A stretch of 64,000 nt of DNA from JAPKZH01 sp963715635 (GCA_963715635.1 OY970261.1:3472001-3536000), one strand, 5' to 3'. Shown: positions 7,985 to 16,450, counted from the stretch's first letter. Made by a program: numbers and translations. The notes: generated from the sequence alone by a model not told the origin.

Positions 7985-8577
7985 ACTGTCTCAACCTGGA
8001 GCAACTTTATGCCTACCTGGAGGGAGAGCTCTCTTCGGCGGAAAAACAGGATATCGAGAGCCATCTCGCTGCCTGCCCAAAATGCCGCGACGCCGTTGCG
8101 GAGCGAAAGCGGATGCTGCAGGCGATCGATAGCCTGCTTGCGTTTGATGTTCCGCCCGATTTTGCAAAAGGTGTCATGGATAGGATCTCGACGGCGCCGG
8201 CAAAGGCCAAGGTCACGATCTTCGGCTGGCTGGCGGCCGGGGCGGCCGGATTCCTGGCAGTAACCGCGGCGCTTTCCATTTTTGCCCTCGTCTCGGGGCA
8301 AAACCTTATCCAGTTCTTCCTCCGCCTGAACCACGGGCTCTGGTCCTATGTCAAGGATGCCGCTTTTATGCTGGTCAAAATCGGCAAATTTTTGATGCTC
8401 GCTTCCAAAGTCGTGTACGAACTCCTCGGCAAGATCCTGGAGAGCCTGAAGGTTTTCACGTCTCTGATCAGCCCGGAAGCGTGGGCCATTTTTATCTGCG
8501 GCGCCCTCCTCCTCATTTTTACGGTCGGCGTCTTGTGGGGAAGGAGATTCCTGTTGGAGAAACATCATGGAAAATAA
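7981..8577 (+). CDS. Anti-sigma factor with zinc-finger (ZAS) domain
   Basis: A 198-residue membrane anti-sigma factor. The N-terminal zinc-binding domain shows Cys3 and His28-x3-Cys32-x2-Cys35 (HLAACPKC), the ZAS motif that sequesters ECF sigma factors. Two hydrophobic segments follow (about 79-103 and 160-185), so the cytoplasmic ZAS domain is tied to the inner membrane. Most single-pass anti-sigmas stop after one helix; the second near the C-terminus is slightly unusual. Translationally coupled to the sigma gene upstream and overlapping the next gene by 11 nt. Confidence 0.9.
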   Translation: MNCLNLEQLYAYLEGELSSAEKQDIESHLAACPKCRDAVAERKRMLQAIDSLLAFDVPPDFAKGVMDRISTAPAKAKVTIFGWLAAGAAGFLAVTAALSIFALVSGQNLIQFFLRLNHGLWSYVKDAAFMLVKIGKFLMLASKVVYELLGKILESLKVFTSLISPEAWAIFICGALLLIFTVGVLWGRRFLLEKHHGK

Positions 8578-9502
8578 GCACAAATTCGCGGCCATTCTAT
8601 TCATCCTCTTTGTGGGGACCCTTCCACTTGTGGGACACCAGGAAAAGGGAGACAAATTCAGCTATCATGATACGATCGTCGTTGCTCCCGGAGAAACCCG
8701 CGATAATGTCATCACCATCGGCGGGGATGTCATCGTCGAGGGCAAGGTCAAGAAAAACGTCGTCGCCATCGGCGGGACGATCACGGTCAGCGGGGAAGTC
8801 GATGATTCGGTCGTCGGAATCGGCTCGAAAATTACTCTCAAAGCGACGGCTGTCATTCATGGGGACCTGGTCAGCCTGGGAGGCGGTGTCGAAAAAGAGC
8901 CCGGGCACCGCATCGACGGAGACACGGTCTACTTCAAACCCTCCGATATCACCGGAAAAATTTTTAGGGGTGGTGTCAGGGGGATCTTTTCCCTCTCGCT
9001 ACTGCCCATCATCCTGATCTTTAAATTCGTTTCTATCTTTATCTGGTTCCTGATGACCTTCCTCGTCGCCGGGCTCTTTCCCAGGCAGATTGCGTTGGCT
9101 TCCCATCAGGTTCGGACCTCTTTCTGGCCCGTTTTTGGAACGGGTCTTTTGGCGCTCATCCTCTACACCATTTTCATCATTATCGCCGCCGTTCTCTGTC
9201 TCATCCTAATCGGCATCCCCATTCTCCTATTCCTGGCGGTAGCTGGATTTATCGTTAAGATCTTCGGCCGGGTCGCGCTATTTTATTTCTTCGGCGAAAG
9301 CCTGGCCAGAGGCTTCAATCGGCAGAATGTTTCTGCCCTGGGCGGCGCGCTGCTGGGGCTGCTCTTTGTCAGCTTCATCGGATTTATCCCCATCCTCGGA
9401 TTCCTTTTCACGTTGTGCATGAGCATTATCGGATGGGGCGTCGTGATCCGGACAAAATTCGGCACGACGGAAAATGCTTTTCGACGGCCGTCGAAGACTT
9501 AA
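8567..9502 (+). CDS. Membrane protein with polymer-forming (bactofilin-like) repeat domain
   Basis: A 311-residue protein. After a signal peptide or anchor (residues 1-25) come short beta-helix repeats of about 18 residues (DNVITIGGDVIVEGKV, KNVVAIGGTITVSGEV, DSVVGIGSKITLKATA). These resemble polymer-forming or bactofilin repeats, here on the extracytoplasmic side. Four to five membrane helices make up residues 140-300. As third gene of the ECF sigma operon it may be a target or part of the envelope-stress signal chain (inference). The start overlaps the anti-sigma gene by 11 nt; GGAG precedes the ATG. Its 3' end overlaps the convergent methyltransferase by 4 nt. Confidence 0.8.
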   Translation: MENKHKFAAILFILFVGTLPLVGHQEKGDKFSYHDTIVVAPGETRDNVITIGGDVIVEGKVKKNVVAIGGTITVSGEVDDSVVGIGSKITLKATAVIHGDLVSLGGGVEKEPGHRIDGDTVYFKPSDITGKIFRGGVRGIFSLSLLPIILIFKFVSIFIWFLMTFLVAGLFPRQIALASHQVRTSFWPVFGTGLLALILYTIFIIIAAVLCLILIGIPILLFLAVAGFIVKIFGRVALFYFFGESLARGFNRQNVSALGGALLGLLFVSFIGFIPILGFLFTLCMSIIGWGVVIRTKFGTTENAFRRPSKT

Positions 9503-10497
9503 GATAAAATTCTTTTTCTGCCGATGAGGAGCGATGTCGCAAACGGCATGTTGATCCTGGCAATCTGCGATAAGCCGGCCTCTCTCATCAGTGTGCGCAC
9601 CTCGCGCTCGGTATAAGCATCACCGGCTTCGGTTCTCGTCAGCATATTCAAGGCAAAAAATGCTCCCTGCTCCGGCCTGGTCCGGTCTTCGCTCATGATA
9701 TAATCCTGAATCACCAGCTGTCCGCCCGGGCTGAGGGCCCGCACGGCCTTTTTCAATAAATTCAGGTTGTCTGACAAAGAATTCATATGGATGATCGCGG
9801 AAAGCAGGATGAGGTCATAGCCGGTTCCAAAGCCGCCCCGGTGAAAATCGCCTTCGATGAAATCGATCCTCGTGGCCGCCTTTGATTTTCTGACATAGGA
9901 CCGCGTCAGCGGAATGACGTCGGGAAGGTCAAAAACGGTTGCCCGGATATCCTTTTTCGCCAGGGCCAGAGCTATCGAATAGGCCCCCGACCCGCCTCCG
10001 ATGTCCAAGGTCCTGCGAACGCCTGTCAAATCAAGCCTTTTTATGGTCTCTTTCGCCTGGGCCGAAGCTCGTTGGTCCATGGCAGCGATGAACCCGGATA
10101 GCTGTCTTCCCTTTCGCTTCAAGGGGCCTCTTTTTATCACCGTCTTCCCGTGAACGACAGCTTGGGTGAGCGTGCTCCAGCTGTTCCACATATCCGCCGA
10201 ATGGCCTAATCCGGCCAGGAAGTCCGGCCGGCCGCTGACAAGATATTTTTTTGAAAGCGGCGTATTGGCGAACTTTCCCTTCCTCTTTTTCAGAAGCCCC
10301 AGGGCGCAGAGCGCATTCAACAGCCGGTCCATCCCTCTCGCGTTAGTCTTCGCCCGTTTCGCAATCTCGGCCGACGTTATCGCTTTTACTCCGATGGCCG
10401 AAAATACATCCAGCTCAAAAGCCGTCAGAACAATCCGGATGGGGCGAAACATATAGACTAACTGCATGAGATCGTCGGCTGATTTTAGTTTAGGCAT
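9499..10497 (-). CDS. SAM-dependent O-methyltransferase (acetylserotonin OMT-like)
   Basis: A 332-residue methyltransferase of the two-domain small-molecule type. The N-terminal winged-helix dimerisation domain (about 10-95) is followed by a Rossmann domain with motif I LDIGGGSGAY (about 163-172) and later FDLPDV, GDFHRGG and LSPGGQLVIQDY. Such enzymes methylate hydroxyls of secondary metabolites, quinones or pigments. Substrate is unknown, and no biosynthetic cluster surrounds it. The ATG at 10497 lies only 2 bp from the palindromic element at 10500, so its leader is made of that element. A later ATG at residue 11 is an alternative. Confidence 0.85.
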   Translation of the reverse strand: MPKLKSADDLMQLVYMFRPIRIVLTAFELDVFSAIGVKAITSAEIAKRAKTNARGMDRLLNALCALGLLKKRKGKFANTPLSKKYLVSGRPDFLAGLGHSADMWNSWSTLTQAVVHGKTVIKRGPLKRKGRQLSGFIAAMDQRASAQAKETIKRLDLTGVRRTLDIGGGSGAYSIALALAKKDIRATVFDLPDVIPLTRSYVRKSKAATRIDFIEGDFHRGGFGTGYDLILLSAIIHMNSLSDNLNLLKKAVRALSPGGQLVIQDYIMSEDRTRPEQGAFFALNMLTRTEAGDAYTEREVRTLMREAGLSQIARINMPFATSLLIGRKRILS

Positions 10498-10499
10498 CC

Positions 10500-10635
10500 G
10501 GGGTCAAACCTCAACATTCAACATTTTAGTTAACATTTTAGGTCACGTTTCTTTTTCCTAGTCATTTATAAATGGACCTAAATAAAAATATTATCTGTTT
10601 TATGCGTAAGTTGTTAAATGTTGAGGTTTGACCCC
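10500..10635. repeat. 136-bp element bounded by perfect 19-bp inverted repeats (GGGGTC family)
   Basis: The ends are GGGGTCAAACCTCAACATT (10500-10518) and its exact complement (10617-10635). The interior is AT-rich, has no ORF, and holds direct repeats of AACATTTTAG. The element resembles in size and end sequence the one at 55593-55732. It is probably a non-autonomous MITE or REP-like element; no transposase for it is seen in the window. It separates the methyltransferase start from the end of the molybdo-hydroxylase gene. Confidence 0.75.
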
Positions 10636-10640
10636 ATTTC

Positions 10641-12809
10641 TTACTTTAAAGCGGCTTTGACCCTTTCCGGCGTCATGGGAAGCTGATAGAGGCGCGCTCC
10701 GCACGCATCAAAAATCGCATTGGCCACGACGGCGCCCATGGTGATGATGGGAGGCTCGCCGCCTCCGGAGATGGGCACTTCCGGCGAATCCAATAGGACG
10801 GTTTCAATCTTTGGCAGCCAGGAAAAATGAGGAAGCTGGTAGGTGTCGAAATTGAGGTCTTTGACCTCCCTCCCCTTGAAATGGACCTCCTCGGTAAGAG
10901 CATAGCCCAAGCCCATCGTGATGCAGCCCTCGATCTGCAGCTTGGCCCCTTCGGGATTGACCGCAACGCCCATGTCCTGGGCGCAGACGACGCGCTTGAC
11001 TTGGACGTTTCCCGTCGCCTTGTCAACCGCGACTTCGGCCATGGTCGTCAGATAAGTCCCCAGGTAATCGGCGCTGGCGACTCCGAAGCCGCGGCCGCTC
11101 GGTGCCTTGGCCGGCTTCCAGCCGAACTTCTCTGCCGCGGCCTTCATGATCCGCTGCATTCTCGGATTGTTGAGGTTCATCATCCGGAATTCAACCGGGT
11201 CGATTCCTGCCTTCGCCGCCATAATGTCGATCTGAATTTCGCGGGCGAATGTGTTCGAATTGCTGCCCGGTGCCCGCCAGGCCCCGACGCTAAAGGGGTG
11301 GGCCGAAGGCGCGCCTCCGCCTCGGCCTCCGCCCCACTCTCCGCGGACAACAGTCCGGTGGTGGGGAATATTATAAAACTGCTGGGAGCTCCGCTCACCG
11401 GCGAAAAGAACTTCATAATCCCAGAAAACGATCCGGCCGGAACTGGAAATCCCGGATTTGATCTTGAGGACCGCCGCCGGCCGGAATGTATCATTGAAGA
11501 ACTCATCGGCGCGGCTCCAGGTGACCTGGACGGGCTTGCCGGTCGTTTTCGACAAGCGCGCGGCCTGGCCGGCCTGAGTGTTTCTCGTTTTCCCGCCGAA
11601 TCCTCCGCCGATGAACGGGGAGATGACGTGGACGTTCTGGGCGGAAATTCCTGCGGCCTGCGCAACCTCGTCCCTGACCCCGAAAGGTGCCTGAGAAGAC
11701 GCCCAGGCCGTCGCCTTGTCGCCTTCGACACTGACCAGCGCCGTATGGGTTTCCATCGTCGCGTGGGCGACATAGCTGTTCAGGTAAGTCTCATCGAAAC
11801 TGACCGCGGCAAGCTTCGCCCCTTCTTCAAGGTTTCCACCCTCGGCTACGGTCCGTCCCTGCGGCGCGTTTTTGATGAGGTGGTCGAAAATCGACTTGTC
11901 ATCGACGTTCAATTCGGGGAGATCGTACTGGGCCTTGATCATTCCCAGCGCCCGTTCCGCTTCATCGGGGAATTCATGAAGTACTGCGATGAGATCCCCA
12001 TCGCGAATCACCCGGGCCCCGCTGATTTTTTCAGCCGCGGACGTGTCCAGGTCCTTGAGTTTCGCGCCGTGTGCCGGCGGCCGCAGGATCTTCGCGTAAA
12101 GCATGCCCGGAAGGCGAAGGTCTCCGGCATAATGGGCTTCGCCCGTGACCTTCTTCAAGGCATCCCGCCTAGGTTGAGGTTGGCCCATGACCTTAAGCTC
12201 GGCAGGCGTCTTCAAGGCGGGTTTTTGGGTCAGATGCCTCTCGATCTTTTTGCCTTGAGCGAGCTCGGCATAGGTGGCCCGCGTTTGAGGCCTAGTTTTA
12301 TCGAAGACGACGCCATCCTTGGCCTGCAGACGGTCGATGGGGACCTTCAATTTTTCAGCCGCCAGCTCCTTGAGTACTTCTCTCGCCTCGGCGGCTGCCC
12401 CCCGCAGCGCGGGCCCGAAAGAGCGGATCGTCTGCGATCCGAACGTCCCCGCGTCCCAAGGGCAGAGGTCTGTGTCGCCTAAAACAATATCGACCGACGA
12501 CAAGGGGACTTCGAGCTCTTCGGCCAGCATCTGCGGCAGGGCGGTGATGGCGCCTTGCCCCTGCTCGATCTTGCCCGTGAAGCAAGTCACCCGGCCGTCC
12601 TCGCCGATCCTCAAAAAAGCGTTGAAATCGGTGGGGAGGCCCGGACGCGCCGCTTGAATCCGAGCTGGCTCCTGAAAGGCCAGCTCTTCTCCGTAGGTGA
12701 CAAAGATGATGATCCCTCCGCCCACAATTTTCAGGAAGTCCCGGCGGCTCAGCGAGGAAGGGGCATCCGCTTCCTCAATAACGATATCCGGATAGGCTTC
12801 TTTTTTCAT
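10641..12809 (-). CDS. Tat-exported molybdopterin subunit of a xanthine dehydrogenase-family oxidoreductase (IorB-like)
   Basis: A 722-residue molybdenum hydroxylase large subunit. A twin-arginine signal with an exact SRRDFLK core (21-27) precedes a hydrophobic stretch, so the folded enzyme should be exported. Family motifs include FTGKIEQGQG, GGGFGGK for molybdopterin contact, RAPGSN, and a C-terminal GGGEPP carrying the expected catalytic Glu. The arrangement matches isoquinoline 1-oxidoreductase or aldehyde dehydrogenase types, which hydroxylate N-heterocycles or oxidise aldehydes. Start codon 12809 overlaps the small-subunit stop (ATGA) and follows GGAGGGG. No FAD-subunit gene is present. 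Confidence 0.9.
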   Translation of the reverse strand: MKKEAYPDIVIEEADAPSSLSRRDFLKIVGGGIIIFVTYGEELAFQEPARIQAARPGLPTDFNAFLRIGEDGRVTCFTGKIEQGQGAITALPQMLAEELEVPLSSVDIVLGDTDLCPWDAGTFGSQTIRSFGPALRGAAAEAREVLKELAAEKLKVPIDRLQAKDGVVFDKTRPQTRATYAELAQGKKIERHLTQKPALKTPAELKVMGQPQPRRDALKKVTGEAHYAGDLRLPGMLYAKILRPPAHGAKLKDLDTSAAEKISGARVIRDGDLIAVLHEFPDEAERALGMIKAQYDLPELNVDDKSIFDHLIKNAPQGRTVAEGGNLEEGAKLAAVSFDETYLNSYVAHATMETHTALVSVEGDKATAWASSQAPFGVRDEVAQAAGISAQNVHVISPFIGGGFGGKTRNTQAGQAARLSKTTGKPVQVTWSRADEFFNDTFRPAAVLKIKSGISSSGRIVFWDYEVLFAGERSSQQFYNIPHHRTVVRGEWGGGRGGGAPSAHPFSVGAWRAPGSNSNTFAREIQIDIMAAKAGIDPVEFRMMNLNNPRMQRIMKAAAEKFGWKPAKAPSGRGFGVASADYLGTYLTTMAEVAVDKATGNVQVKRVVCAQDMGVAVNPEGAKLQIEGCITMGLGYALTEEVHFKGREVKDLNFDTYQLPHFSWLPKIETVLLDSPEVPISGGGEPPIITMGAVVANAIFDACGARLYQLPMTPERVKAALK

Positions 12810-13288
12810 CTCTTCACCCCTCCTTTCATTTGCCCGGCGGCGGTCTGGATGGCCTGGAGGACGCGGGTATGAGACCCGCACCGGCAGAGATTATCCTCCA
12901 TGCCGTCGATGATCTGTTTGGGGGTTGGCCCGGGATTTTTCAGCAACAAGGCATAGGCTGTCAGGATCATGCCGGATGTGCAAAACCCGCATTGCATAGC
13001 GTCATGCTTGATGAACGCCTGCTGGAGGGGATGAAGGACTCCGTCCTTGGCCAGTCCCTCGATGGTAATCACATCCTTGCCTTTGATGGTTTTGACGGGC
13101 GTCTGGCAGGAGCGGACAGCCTCGCGATTGATGATCACCGTGCAGGCGCCGCAAAAGCCCTCGCCGCAGCTGTACTTGGCACCGGTCAGGCCAAGGTCGG
13201 TCCGAAGCACCCAGAGAAGCATGCGGTCGCTGTCAACGGTCAGCTTGGTCGGCTTCCCGTTGAGCGTGAATTGGATGGTTTCTTTCAT
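12806..13288 (-). CDS. Two-[2Fe-2S] small subunit of molybdo-hydroxylase (CoxS/IorA-like)
   Basis: A 160-residue iron-sulfur subunit. The N-terminal plant-ferredoxin-type cluster is held by Cys41, Cys46, Cys49 and Cys61. The C-terminal helical-domain cluster is held by Cys100, Cys103, Cys135 and Cys137 (CGFC, CRCG). It passes electrons from the molybdenum centre of the adjacent large subunit. It lacks its own export signal and would have to be carried by the Tat signal of its partner. The ATG at 13288 is preceded by GGGAGAG; upstream in-frame codons are not ferredoxin-like. Confidence 0.93.
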   Translation of the reverse strand: MKETIQFTLNGKPTKLTVDSDRMLLWVLRTDLGLTGAKYSCGEGFCGACTVIINREAVRSCQTPVKTIKGKDVITIEGLAKDGVLHPLQQAFIKHDAMQCGFCTSGMILTAYALLLKNPGPTPKQIIDGMEDNLCRCGSHTRVLQAIQTAAGQMKGGVKR

Positions 13289-13320
13289 CGTGCGCTCTCC
13301 CTTTCGAGCGAATAAAAATT

Positions 13321-13363
13321 CGGGACCGGGGACTCTATTTTGGGAATGAAGTCCCCGTCCCCG
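13321..13363. repeat. Hairpin in the leader of the molybdo-hydroxylase operon
   Basis: CGGGACCGGGGACT and, after 15 nt, AGTCCCCGTCCCCG form an imperfect 14-bp stem. It lies between the predicted promoter (13383-13411) and the start codon at 13288 and so would be transcribed as a 5' leader hairpin. Similar GGGGACT/AGTCCCC hairpins occur as dispersed repeats in other genomes; this could be either. Confidence 0.55.
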
Positions 13364-13382
13364 AAAATTTTCCCATTTTAGG

Positions 13383-13411
13383 AATTTATCACAGGGTTTT
13401 GCAGATGTCAA
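13383..13411 (-). promoter_or_regulatory. Promoter of molybdo-hydroxylase operon (TTGACA-N17-TAAATT)
   Basis: On the minus strand a perfect TTGACA is followed after exactly 17 bp by TAAATT, preceded by TGA as an extended -10. The predicted start is about 85 nt before the small-subunit ATG. Confidence 0.65.
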
Positions 13412-13472
13412 AACAAAGGGAAAATAAACCGCTTAAAACTCGGCGAGGGGTAACGCGCGAATAAGGTAAAGT

Positions 13473-13609
13473 GGGGTGGCGCCGACCGGGCGCCCCAGCC
13501 GCCGCAGCTGACGAAAATTTGGGGACGTATAACGAATTAAGAAATTCTGGTACCCAACACCAAATTTTTCAGCGAGGACGATGGGGCTGGTCGGTGACAG
13601 GACCGACCC
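13473..13609. repeat. ~137-bp inverted-repeat element, copy A of a dispersed family
   Basis: Two imperfectly complementary arms of about 50 nt are joined by an AT-rich centre. The left arm begins GGGTGGCGCCGACCGGG and ends CTGACGAAAATTTGGGGA; the right arm begins CCAAATTTTTCAGCGAGGAC and ends GGTGACAGGACCGACCC. The same arms recur at 46866-47007, and a miniature joining both ends lies at 33340-33372. The whole could fold into one long hairpin. No ORF is inside. Confidence 0.75.
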
Positions 13610-13616
13610 GTTTGCT

Positions 13617-13664
13617 AACCCCCTTGATTGGTCAAGGGGGTAGGGGGATTAATATCACTACCTT
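13617..13664 (+). repeat. Conserved hairpin with tail, copy 1 (CCCCCTTGA-TTGG-TCAAGGGGG)
   Basis: A perfect 9-bp stem with TTGG loop (13619-13640) is followed by TAGGGGGATTAATATCACTA. A diverged copy with the same loop and tail lies in inverse orientation at 30022-30066. Because stem, loop and downstream tail are all shared, this is a repeat rather than a chance terminator. It begins about 10 bp after the copy A element. Confidence 0.65.
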
Positions 13665-13711
13665 AAAATCTTTGACCTAATTTCTTTAATGAAGCGCTTA
13701 CCGCAAGCCTT

Positions 13712-14269
13712 CTAGATCTGCATGATCTCTTTTTCTTTGGCCGCGGCGGCGTCCTCGATTTTCTTGGTATAGTCGTCGATGATTTTCTGAAGCTCGTCCA
13801 GGCCCTTGAACTTGTCGTCCTCGGTGATCTCCTTCTCTTTTTCGAGCTCCTCGATGAATTCCTTGCTTTCCCGACGCATGTTGCGGAGCGCCGTTTTCTC
13901 GTCCTCGAGCATCTTTTTGACTTTCTTCACGATCTCCCGCCGCCGTTCCTCATCCAGAGGCGGGATGGGGATTTTCAGGACTTTACCGTCGTTGATCGGG
14001 TTCAGGCCCAGGTCGGCGGCCTTGACGGCCTTGTCGATGGGCTCGAGCAGGCTCGTGTCATACGGCTGGACCGTGATCAAGCTCGGGTCCGGCACGCCGA
14101 TCTTGGCCATCTGGTTGACCGGCGTCAGCACTCCGTAATACTCGACTTTGATATCCTCAAAAATGTTGATGTTGGCCCGTCCCGTCCGGAGCTTGCCGAG
14201 GTCTTTCCGGAAGTGCTCCAGAGATGTCTTCATCCTTTTTTCAAGATCCTTTAAAACATCTTTGACCAT
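13712..14269 (-). CDS. frr: Ribosome recycling factor
   Basis: A 185-residue RRF that, with EF-G, splits the post-termination ribosome. It shows the family core LRTGRANINIFEDIKVEYYG, QPYDTSLLEPIDKAV, LGLNPINDG and the charged helical C-terminus. Length is typical. It is the last gene of the minus-strand rplM-rpsI-rpsB-tsf-pyrH-frr cluster, 11 bp after pyrH. The ATG at 14269 is preferred to a GTG one codon upstream. Confidence 0.97.
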   Translation of the reverse strand: MVKDVLKDLEKRMKTSLEHFRKDLGKLRTGRANINIFEDIKVEYYGVLTPVNQMAKIGVPDPSLITVQPYDTSLLEPIDKAVKAADLGLNPINDGKVLKIPIPPLDEERRREIVKKVKKMLEDEKTALRNMRRESKEFIEELEKEKEITEDDKFKGLDELQKIIDDYTKKIEDAAAAKEKEIMQI

Positions 14270-14280
14270 CACTCGCCGCC

Positions 14281-15000
14281 TTAATAGACTTTGGTCCCGA
14301 TGTCTTCGCCCAAGACCGCCCGCTTGATGTTGCCTTGTTTCTTCAGGTTGAAAACGATGATGGGCAGGTTGTTCTCTTTACAGAGCGAGATGGCCGTCGT
14401 GTCCATCACCCCCAGTCCGCGCTTGATGACGTCCATGTAGCGGATGGTATGGAATTTCTTGGCGGCCCTGTCCTTCAGCGGGTCGGCCGTATAAACGCCT
14501 TCCACCTTGGTGGCCTTGAGAATGACCTGAGCCTTGATTTCCAGGGCCCGTAGAGCCGCCGCGGTATCGGTCGTAAAATACGGATTGCCGGTGCCGGCGG
14601 AGAAGATCACGATCCGGCTTTTTTCCAGGTGCCGCACGACGCGCCTCCGGATAAACGGCTCGGCCACGGCCTTGACCTCAATGGCTGAGATGTGGCGGGT
14701 AATCGCCCCCAGCTTTTCCAGTGCGTCCTGGAGAGCGATGCCGTTGATGACGGTCGCCAAAAGCCCCATCTGGTCGGCCGAAACCCGGTCCATTCCCTCC
14801 TCCGTGCCGCGATAGCCGCGGAAGATGTTGCCGCCGCCGATGACGATGCCGATCTGGACGCCCAGGTCGTGAACGTCCTTGATCTCCCGGGCGATGGCCG
14901 ATGTCGTCTGGTAATCGATCCCATACTGGAGCCTGCCCAGCAGGGATTCGCCCGAGAGCTTGAGCAGGATCCGTGTGTAGGCTGGCTTGGGCGATGGCAT
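14281..15000 (-). CDS. pyrH: Uridylate (UMP) kinase
   Basis: A 239-residue bacterial UMP kinase of the amino-acid-kinase fold, making UDP from UMP in the cytoplasm. Motifs seen: LLKLSGESL at the N-terminus, IVIGGGNIFRG, DQMGLLATVING, SAGTGNPYFTTDTAAALRA and the KATKVEGVYTADP segment. The tsf-pyrH-frr order is a classic bacterial arrangement. The gap to tsf is 12 bp. Confidence 0.97.
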   Translation of the reverse strand: MPSPKPAYTRILLKLSGESLLGRLQYGIDYQTTSAIAREIKDVHDLGVQIGIVIGGGNIFRGYRGTEEGMDRVSADQMGLLATVINGIALQDALEKLGAITRHISAIEVKAVAEPFIRRRVVRHLEKSRIVIFSAGTGNPYFTTDTAAALRALEIKAQVILKATKVEGVYTADPLKDRAAKKFHTIRYMDVIKRGLGVMDTTAISLCKENNLPIIVFNLKKQGNIKRAVLGEDIGTKVY

Positions 15001-15012
15001 GGGCGTCTGGGC

Positions 15013-15606
15013 TTACTTTCCTATTTCGAACCGGGCGAACCGGCTGACTCTCGCATTCTCCTTGAATTTGGCGATGAAGGCCGCCAGCAGGTCCTTGATC
15101 CGCATTTTGTCATCTTTGATGAAGGGCTGTTCGAGCAGGCACACCTCTTCGTAAAACTTGGTCAGTTTGCCCGCGACGATTTTCTCGATAATCTGGGGCG
15201 GCTTCTTGGAGTCCTTGAATTGCTCGCGGATGATGTCTTTCTCCTTCTCCAACTCGTCCGCCGGCACGTTCGCGGGGGCGATATATTTCGGCCTGGCCGC
15301 CGCGATATGCATGGCGATATTTTTCACGAGTTCTTTGAATTCCTCGTTGCGCCCGACGAAATCCGACTCGCAGTTGACTTCGACCAGCACACCGATCTTT
15401 CCGTTCATATGGATATAGGACCCGACGATCCCTTCCGAGGTTTCCCTGTGGGACTTATCCTTGGCCCGGGCATATCCCTTCTTGCGCAAAATTTCGATGG
15501 CTTTTTCGGCATCTCCCCCCGCCTCTTCAAGGGCTTTCTTGCACTCCATCATGCCGATGCCCGTGCGTTCGCGCAGCTCTTTGACTTGTTCGACTGAGAT
15601 GTCCAT
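15013..15606 (-). CDS. tsf: Translation elongation factor Ts
   Basis: A 197-residue EF-Ts, the nucleotide-exchange factor for EF-Tu. The N-terminal UBA-like domain carries VKELRERTGIGMMECKKALEE, and the core has GSYIHMNGKIGVLVEVNCES. At about 197 residues it is the short single-core form, compared with about 283 in E. coli, as in many thermophiles, Thermus-like lineages and cyanobacteria. It follows rpsB by 36 bp. Confidence 0.97.
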   Translation of the reverse strand: MDISVEQVKELRERTGIGMMECKKALEEAGGDAEKAIEILRKKGYARAKDKSHRETSEGIVGSYIHMNGKIGVLVEVNCESDFVGRNEEFKELVKNIAMHIAAARPKYIAPANVPADELEKEKDIIREQFKDSKKPPQIIEKIVAGKLTKFYEEVCLLEQPFIKDDKMRIKDLLAAFIAKFKENARVSRFARFEIGK

Positions 15607-15642
15607 GCGTTCTCCTTCGTTGACGACGGACCAGGAACGGAA

Positions 15643-16431
15643 TCAGACCGTTTCCTGCGTTCCGCCGCCCTTTCCGGCTGCTCCTTGTTTGGATTCCTGG
15701 GAGGGGGCTTCCTCCGCCTTTTTATCTTGAAGCATGCCTTTTTCGATCTTGCTTTTCTTGCCCTCGATGATCGCCTCCGCTACTTTCGAGGTGAAGAGCT
15801 CGATGGCCCGGACAGCATCATCGTTGCCGGGGATCGGGTAGTCGATATTGTCGGGATTGCCGTTGGTATCGACAACGGCGACGATGGGGATGTTCATTTT
15901 CTGGGCCTCGGAAATGGCGATCTCCTCGTTCGAAGAATCAATGACGAAAAGCACGCCGGGAGCGCCCTCCATGGCCTTGATGCCCCCCAGGTTCTTGCTG
16001 AGCTTTCGGTAGAGTTTCTCCTGCTTGGACTGTTCTTTCTTGGACAGCAGGTCCCAGCGCCCGTCTTCCCTCATCTCTTCCATCTCGACCAGCTTGTCGA
16101 TGCTGCCCCGGATGACCTTGAAATTCGTCAGAAGCCCGCCCAGCCAGCGCTGGTTGACATAGCTGGATTCACATTTGGCCGCTGCGTCCTTGACGATATC
16201 CTGGGCCTGTTTCTTGGTGCCGACAAACAGGACGGCCTTCCCGCTCTCGGAGAGGCCTTTGACGAACTGCAGGGCTTCCTTGAAGACCCTGATCGTTTTT
16301 TGCAGGTCGATGATATAGATGCCGTTCCTCTGGCCGTAGATATATTCCTTCATCTTTGGGTTCCACCGTTTGGTCTGGTGGCCAAAATGAACGCCAGCTT
16401 CTAAGAGTTCCTTCATTGTTACTGAGACCAA
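15643..16431 (-). CDS. rpsB: 30S ribosomal protein S2
   Basis: A 262-residue S2 with the conserved start MKELLEAGVHFGHQTKRWNP and the FVGTKKQAQ and LPIVAVVDTNGNPD-like (IPIVAVVDTN) segments. The likely initiation codon is TTG at 16431, because GGAGG lies 7 nt before it. An ATG five codons later (16416) is the fallback but has no ribosome site at a good distance. The last 30 residues form a Lys/Glu/Gly-rich extension not present in E. coli S2. It lies 20 bp after rpsI. Confidence 0.96.
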   Translation of the reverse strand: MVSVTMKELLEAGVHFGHQTKRWNPKMKEYIYGQRNGIYIIDLQKTIRVFKEALQFVKGLSESGKAVLFVGTKKQAQDIVKDAAAKCESSYVNQRWLGGLLTNFKVIRGSIDKLVEMEEMREDGRWDLLSKKEQSKQEKLYRKLSKNLGGIKAMEGAPGVLFVIDSSNEEIAISEAQKMNIPIVAVVDTNGNPDNIDYPIPGNDDAVRAIELFTSKVAEAIIEGKKSKIEKGMLQDKKAEEAPSQESKQGAAGKGGGTQETV

Positions 16432-16450
16432 GTGCGTTCCTCCGTTCACG

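Noticed and set aside
10827..12482. A 551-codon open frame on the plus strand antisense to the molybdo-hydroxylase large subunit
   Set aside because: It mirrors the third-position GC bias of the real gene, has no family motifs or ribosome site, and the minus-strand frame carries clear molybdenum-hydroxylase motifs.
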